This document shows, in pieces, positions 31,350-34,729 of a DNA stretch of 34,729 nucleotides (position 1 is its first letter; every line of letters begins with the position of its first letter). The notes beneath the pieces were generated by a model. The model had not been told where the DNA came from. It was given only the letters and a program-made list of their open reading frames with translations, and made no database searches. The translations under genes were made by a program, and so were the position numbers. The DNA comes from JAVVRI01 sp036654795. Lineage in GTDB: Bacteria; Bacteroidota; Bacteroidia; Bacteroidales; Tannerellaceae. The stretch is from contig JAVVRI010000007.1 in the NCBI GenBank assembly GCA_036654795.1, positions 1 through 34,729 on the forward strand, given 5' to 3'.

Positions 31350-32660
31350 ATGAGAAAGAATAAGGTTGATATTATAACACTGGGTTGCTCGAAAAACCTA
31401 GTCGATTCGGAGCAGTTGATGCGTCAGTTTGTAGCAAACGGATATACCGTAGAGCACGATCCGCATAAGATAAACGGCGAAATAGTCGTAGTAAACACTT
31501 GTGGTTTCATAGGCGATGCGCAGGAAGAGTCGATAAACATGATTCTGGAACTGGTAGAAGCAAAGAAGCAGGGACGTATAGGACGACTGTGCGTCATGGG
31601 CTGCCTCTCGGAACGATTTCTGGATGATTTGAAAAAGGAATTGCCGGAAGTAGACCGTTTTTATGGCAAATTCAACTGGAAAGAGTTGCTGACCGATCTG
31701 GGTAAATCTTACCACAACGAGCTAGCCATCGAACGCGTGCTGACCACGCCGAAGCATTATGCCTACCTAAAGATAGGCGAAGGATGCAACCGCACCTGTT
31801 CCTACTGCTCAATTCCGATCATTACGGGACATTACCAGTCGCGCCCCATGGAAGAGATTGAAGAAGAGGTACGTTTGCTGGTGGCACAGGGCGTAAAAGA
31901 GTTTCAAATGATTGCTCAGGAACTGACCTATTATGGATTCGACCTTTATAAGCGAATGGCACTATCCGAATTGGTGGAACGCATCTCTGATATANNNNNN
32001 NNNNTACCGGGTGTGGAGTGGATCCGTCTGCATTATGCCTATCCCACTCATTTTCCCTTCGACTTGCTACGCGTGATGCGCGAGCGCGAGAATGTTTGTA
32101 ACTATATGGACATAGCCCTACAGCATATTAGCGACCACATGCTAAAGCAAATGCGCCGAAACATTACCAGCGGGGAGACTTATGAACTGTTGGAGCGTAT
32201 GCGCAAAGAAGTGCCCGGTATCCATCTTCGCACCACCCTCATGGTAGGCCATCCCGGCGAGACCGAACAGGACGTAGAAGAGCTGGTGGAATTTATTAAA
32301 AAGGTACGTTTCGAACGTATGGGTGCCTTTGCTTATAGCCATGAAGAGGGTACCTATTCCTATACACATTATACGGACGACATCCCGCAAGAGGTGAAGC
32401 AGGAACGTCTGGATTACATCATGCGTGTGCAAGAAAACATCTCGGCTGAGCTGAATGCGGAAAAAACGGGAAAAGTATTTAAAGTAATTATTGACCGCGA
32501 AGAGGATGAGTTTTACGTAGGACGTACCGAATTTGACTCTCCTGAGGTTGACCAAGAGATATTGATCCATAAAGATTATCCCCTTACTACCGGATCTTTT
32601 TATTCTGTAAAGATCGAAGAAACGCAAGCATTTGACTTATACGGGAAAGTGTTGATATGA
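31350..32660 (+). CDS. rimO: Ribosomal protein S12 methylthiotransferase RimO
   Basis: An enzyme of about 430 residues that adds a methylthio group to an aspartate of S12. The UPF0004 domain has C13 in ITLGCSKN, C51 in NTCGFIG and C85 in VMGCLSE. The radical SAM motif is CNRTCSYC (C146, C150, C153). A C-terminal TRAM domain covers about the last 65 residues (VFKVIIDREEDEFYVGRTEFD, in part VGRTEFD). A run of 10 N lies inside the gene, between ERISDI and PGVEW; the frame is kept with 4 undefined residues. I infer from the flanking bases that no real residues are missing. The gene is otherwise intact. Confidence 0.95.
   Translation: MRKNKVDIITLGCSKNLVDSEQLMRQFVANGYTVEHDPHKINGEIVVVNTCGFIGDAQEESINMILELVEAKKQGRIGRLCVMGCLSERFLDDLKKELPEVDRFYGKFNWKELLTDLGKSYHNELAIERVLTTPKHYAYLKIGEGCNRTCSYCSIPIITGHYQSRPMEEIEEEVRLLVAQGVKEFQMIAQELTYYGFDLYKRMALSELVERISDIXXXXPGVEWIRLHYAYPTHFPFDLLRVMRERENVCNYMDIALQHISDHMLKQMRRNITSGETYELLERMRKEVPGIHLRTTLMVGHPGETEQDVEELVEFIKKVRFERMGAFAYSHEEGTYSYTHYTDDIPQEVKQERLDYIMRVQENISAELNAEKTGKVFKVIIDREEDEFYVGRTEFDSPEVDQEILIHKDYPLTTGSFYSVKIEETQAFDLYGKVLI
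31995..32004. other. Assembly gap (10 N) inside rimO
   Basis: Ten undefined bases. Left flank ends GATATA and right flank begins TACCGGG. If the two contig ends overlap by the shared TA, the frame reads GAT ATA CCG GGT (D-I-P-G), which suits RimO, so the gap is probably artificial. Confidence 0.95.
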
Positions 32661-32739
32661 TATAAAAACTGTCAATAAATTTGTTCGTTTACGAAAAAAT
32701 AACTAATATAGCCCCATAATCTACTAACGTAACTAATGT

Positions 32740-33030
32740 ATGAAGAACAAAGAATTGATTGTTGAACTATCCGACCGCCTCGCGTGGCCTGAAGCCGATG
32801 TAGCAGAGATGCTGTCTGCTCTTGTTTCGATTATTGGTATTCGGTTGGTCGAGAATGATGGAATCTACCTTCAGAGTTTGGGGCTATTTGAAGTGAAAAA
32901 GAAAGCTGAACGTATTTCAGTAAATCCAACCAGCGGGAAGCGTTATCTGGTTCCTCCAAAACTAGTGCCGGTGTTTAAACCTGGTAATACGTTGAAAAAC
33001 AAACTTAAAGAATTGACATCGAATGAATAA
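32740..33030 (+). CDS. HU/IHF-family DNA-binding protein
   Basis: A 96-residue HU-like protein. Two N-terminal helices (KELIVELSDRLAWPEADVAEML) lead to LQSLGLFEVKKK and the DNA-arm region RISVNPTSGKRYLVPPKLVPVFKPGNTLKNKL, in parts RISVNPTSGKRYLVPPKL and VFKPGNTLKNKL. This matches the HU/IHF arm and C-terminal helix. It is a divergent member of the class found beside LysM fusions in Bacteroidetes. It probably binds and bends DNA. Its end overlaps the next gene by 8 bases, so the two are translationally linked. Confidence 0.92.
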   Translation: MKNKELIVELSDRLAWPEADVAEMLSALVSIIGIRLVENDGIYLQSLGLFEVKKKAERISVNPTSGKRYLVPPKLVPVFKPGNTLKNKLKELTSNE

Positions 33031-34180
33031 TCGGTTAACTACACAGGAAGTAGCCTGTTTATTAGCGGATTATACCGGTAAGGACAGGCAGCATACGGAG
33101 TCTTTTCTAAAAGAGTTTATAGCGGTTGTGTCCGACAATGTGTGTGTGGATAAGCTGGTTAAGGTCAAAGGTCTGGGAACGTTCAAAGTTGTTCCAGTTG
33201 AAAGTCGCTCCAGTATCCATGTCGGTACCGGTAACCGTTTTGTTATAGCTGCGCATTGTAAATTCTCATTCCTGCCCGATAAAGAGTTAAAGGAGTTGAT
33301 CAATAAGCCCTTTTCGTTTTTTGACACGGTAGAACTAAACGATGGTGTAGACTTCTCAGACCTAGACGCACAGGAGGAAGAGGAGGAGGAAAAAGACGCT
33401 GATGACGAATCAATAGAGGAGGTTGTTCCGAACATCACTGAACTTGAACAACCGATACCACAACCGATAGAGCAACCCATTGAGCAACTCGTAGAAGAGA
33501 CTGTAGAAGAGCCAGTACCTATCAAAGAGCCTATTGAAGAGCCTGTTCTAGCTCCTGTGATTGAATCTTACGTACCTGAAACAGAAACTTATATTCCTGT
33601 GATTGGGCTTTATGTAGAAGAGGAAACGTCACGTTCTTTTGAAGCGGGTGTTGTGGGGAAAAGTCGGTCGTTTTATGTGATTAGAATCATTATGGGCTTG
33701 TCAGTCTTTGCTTTGCTATTGGTTGGCGTGATATTTATTTACCTGAATACAGACAGCCTTCAATGGAATTCAGCCCCTAAAACAGCCAATGTCAGCATAG
33801 CAGAAGAACCCGTAAGCCCGGTGTCGATGCCTGATAGTTCCTTTGTGGAAGCTGACACAGTGCCTCCAACTATTCAACCCTTGGAAGTTAAAGAAGAGAC
33901 TGCCGCGAAGCCTGTTGCAAAACAGGCAGCGCTTGCAATAGTTAAGATCAAACCCGGAAGCATGTTAACGGTTATTGCGTTGGAATACTATGGTAGTAAG
34001 ACTTTTTGGGTCTATATCTATGAACATAACAAGGCCAAGATAAAGAACCCCAACAACGTACCAATTGGTACGGAATTAGAAATACCGGCTCCCGAACTAT
34101 ATGGCATTGATGTGCACAATCGAGCCTCCATCGAAAAAGCTGCCGCCAAGCAAGCCGAACTATTGAATGCATATCCATAA
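33023..34180 (+). CDS. HU-like domain, acidic linker, membrane helix and LysM fusion
   Basis: A 385-residue protein with four parts. Residues 1-95 resemble an HU-like DNA-binding domain (KGLGTFKVVPVESRSS, GNRFVIAAHCKFSFLPDKELK). Residues 115-200 are acidic and proline-rich (EEEEKDADDESIEEV, then repeats like IEQPIEQLVEE). One membrane helix lies at about 218-241. A C-terminal LysM domain (about 307-356) includes IKPGSMLTVIALEYYGSK and NKAKIKNPNNVPIGTELEIP. The order implies cytoplasmic DNA binding and periplasmic peptidoglycan binding in one chain, although this topology is inferred. It is translated together with the preceding HU-like gene. Confidence 0.88.
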   Translation: MNNRLTTQEVACLLADYTGKDRQHTESFLKEFIAVVSDNVCVDKLVKVKGLGTFKVVPVESRSSIHVGTGNRFVIAAHCKFSFLPDKELKELINKPFSFFDTVELNDGVDFSDLDAQEEEEEEKDADDESIEEVVPNITELEQPIPQPIEQPIEQLVEETVEEPVPIKEPIEEPVLAPVIESYVPETETYIPVIGLYVEEETSRSFEAGVVGKSRSFYVIRIIMGLSVFALLLVGVIFIYLNTDSLQWNSAPKTANVSIAEEPVSPVSMPDSSFVEADTVPPTIQPLEVKEETAAKPVAKQAALAIVKIKPGSMLTVIALEYYGSKTFWVYIYEHNKAKIKNPNNVPIGTELEIPAPELYGIDVHNRASIEKAAAKQAELLNAYP

Positions 34181-34278
34181 AATGAAAGGAATCAATATTA
34201 AGTAAAATTAATCAAAGGGAAGAGATACGGGTTAGTATTATTTAACTGCAAAAGTGAAGGATACGAATTTAACATTTC

Positions 34279-34286
34279 TAATTTTG
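34279..34286 (+). promoter_or_regulatory. -7 box for moxR gene
   Basis: TAATTTTG matches TAnnTTTG, 51 bases before the ATG at 34338, in the 157-base gap after the LysM gene. No clear -33 element. Confidence 0.5.
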
Positions 34287-34337
34287 TGCATCTTTATAAA
34301 CTAGGTAGAATAACAATCAAAATAAGTAAGAGAATCT

Positions 34338-34729
34338 ATGAGTCAGACAGTAGACATTCGTGAGTTGAATGAACGAATTGAAAGTAAGAGTTCGTTTGTA
34401 AACATGATTACAGTGGGGATGGACCAGGTAATCGTTGGTCAGAAACATTTGGTGGAATCTTTATTGATCGGTCTGCTTTCAGATGGACACATCCTGTTGG
34501 AAGGTGTTCCAGGTTTGGCTAAAACTTTAGCCATTAAAACATTGGCATCGCTAATTGACGCCAAGTATAGCCGTGTTCAGTTTACACCGGACTTGTTGCC
34601 GGCCGACGTAATCGGTACCATGATTTACAGTCAGAAGAACGAAGACTTTATGGTAAAACAAGGTCCTATCTTCGCAAATTTTGTGTTGGCAGATGAAATT
34701 AACCGTGCACCGGCAAAAGTTCAGAGTGC
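34338..34729 (+). CDS. MoxR-family AAA ATPase, N-terminal part (cut by window edge)
   Basis: The first 130 residues of a MoxR ATPase run to the window edge. Visible are MSQTVDIRELNERIE, the Walker A region LLEGVPGLAKT (53-63), FTPDLLPADVIGT, and Walker B with sensor FVLADEINRAPAKVQS (115-130). MoxR ATPases act as chaperones that mature proteins with DUF58/VWA partners. In Bacteroides this gene commonly heads the bat (aerotolerance) operon. Those partners would lie beyond the window. Confidence 0.95.
   Translation, partial: MSQTVDIRELNERIESKSSFVNMITVGMDQVIVGQKHLVESLLIGLLSDGHILLEGVPGLAKTLAIKTLASLIDAKYSRVQFTPDLLPADVIGTMIYSQKNEDFMVKQGPIFANFVLADEINRAPAKVQS

Overview
The window looks like chromosome of a Bacteroidales bacterium, most likely Bacteroides or a close relative. 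The evidence is the Bacteroidetes-type promoter -7 box (TAnnTTTG) in front of many genes, scarce Shine-Dalgarno sequences, lipoprotein and outer-membrane protein types typical of the group, a HU-LysM fusion next to rimO/ftsY and moxR, and protein sequences that read as Bacteroides homologues throughout. No phage, insertion sequence, integrase or CRISPR array was seen. A 10-N assembly gap lies inside rimO, so the sequence is a draft scaffold.

Layout. 1-1377 (minus): a two-component system, with a histidine kinase cut by the window edge and an OmpR-type regulator. 1486-1869: a GtrA-like membrane protein. 2054-6570: a four-gene operon for a tetrameric HndABCD-type [FeFe] hydrogenase, read from its own promoter. 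6588-6730: an array of palindrome-like units with a 21-22 bp period between convergent genes. 6747-8334 (minus): LemA and a TPM-domain/zinc-ribbon/glycine-rich membrane protein. 8546-10397: a triheme cytochrome-c peroxidase lipoprotein and an RlpA-like protein. 10380-15318 (minus): an outer-membrane beta-barrel protein, ThiC and an AsmA-like/GT51 glycosyltransferase, apparently one operon. 15441-15624 (minus): tRNA-Tyr and tRNA-Thr. 15749-15942: a dispersed repeat with four 22-bp palindromic units. 16115-19097: radA and a COG2509-type FAD protein. 19221-21267: an unrecognised protein, GtrA and a DPM1-like glycosyltransferase. 21322-26296: potABCD spermidine/putrescine transporter plus a HAD hydrolase. 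26303-27058 (minus): a YhhQ-type queuosine-precursor transporter behind a preQ1-I riboswitch. 27081-27671: a broken or frameshifted small ORF, the second inverted copy of the dispersed repeat, and a hairpin. 27692-28267 (minus): superoxide dismutase. 28529-30295: pyruvoyl-dependent arginine decarboxylase and carboxynorspermidine decarboxylase. 30387-34180: ftsY, rimO, a HU-like gene and a HU-TM-LysM fusion. 34338-end: start of a MoxR AAA ATPase.

Two physiological themes stand out. One is anaerobic redox metabolism, with the NAD(P)-linked [FeFe] hydrogenase alongside oxidative-stress enzymes (cytochrome-c peroxidase, SOD). The other is polyamines: PotABCD import, arginine decarboxylation and the carboxy(nor)spermidine route lie within about 9 kb.

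The least explained structure is the set of three intergenic arrays sharing one geometry: a 10-bp palindromic or near-palindromic core plus a 12-bp AT-rich linker. Two of them belong to one roughly 195-bp dispersed element present in inverted orientation. I do not recognise it as a named element.
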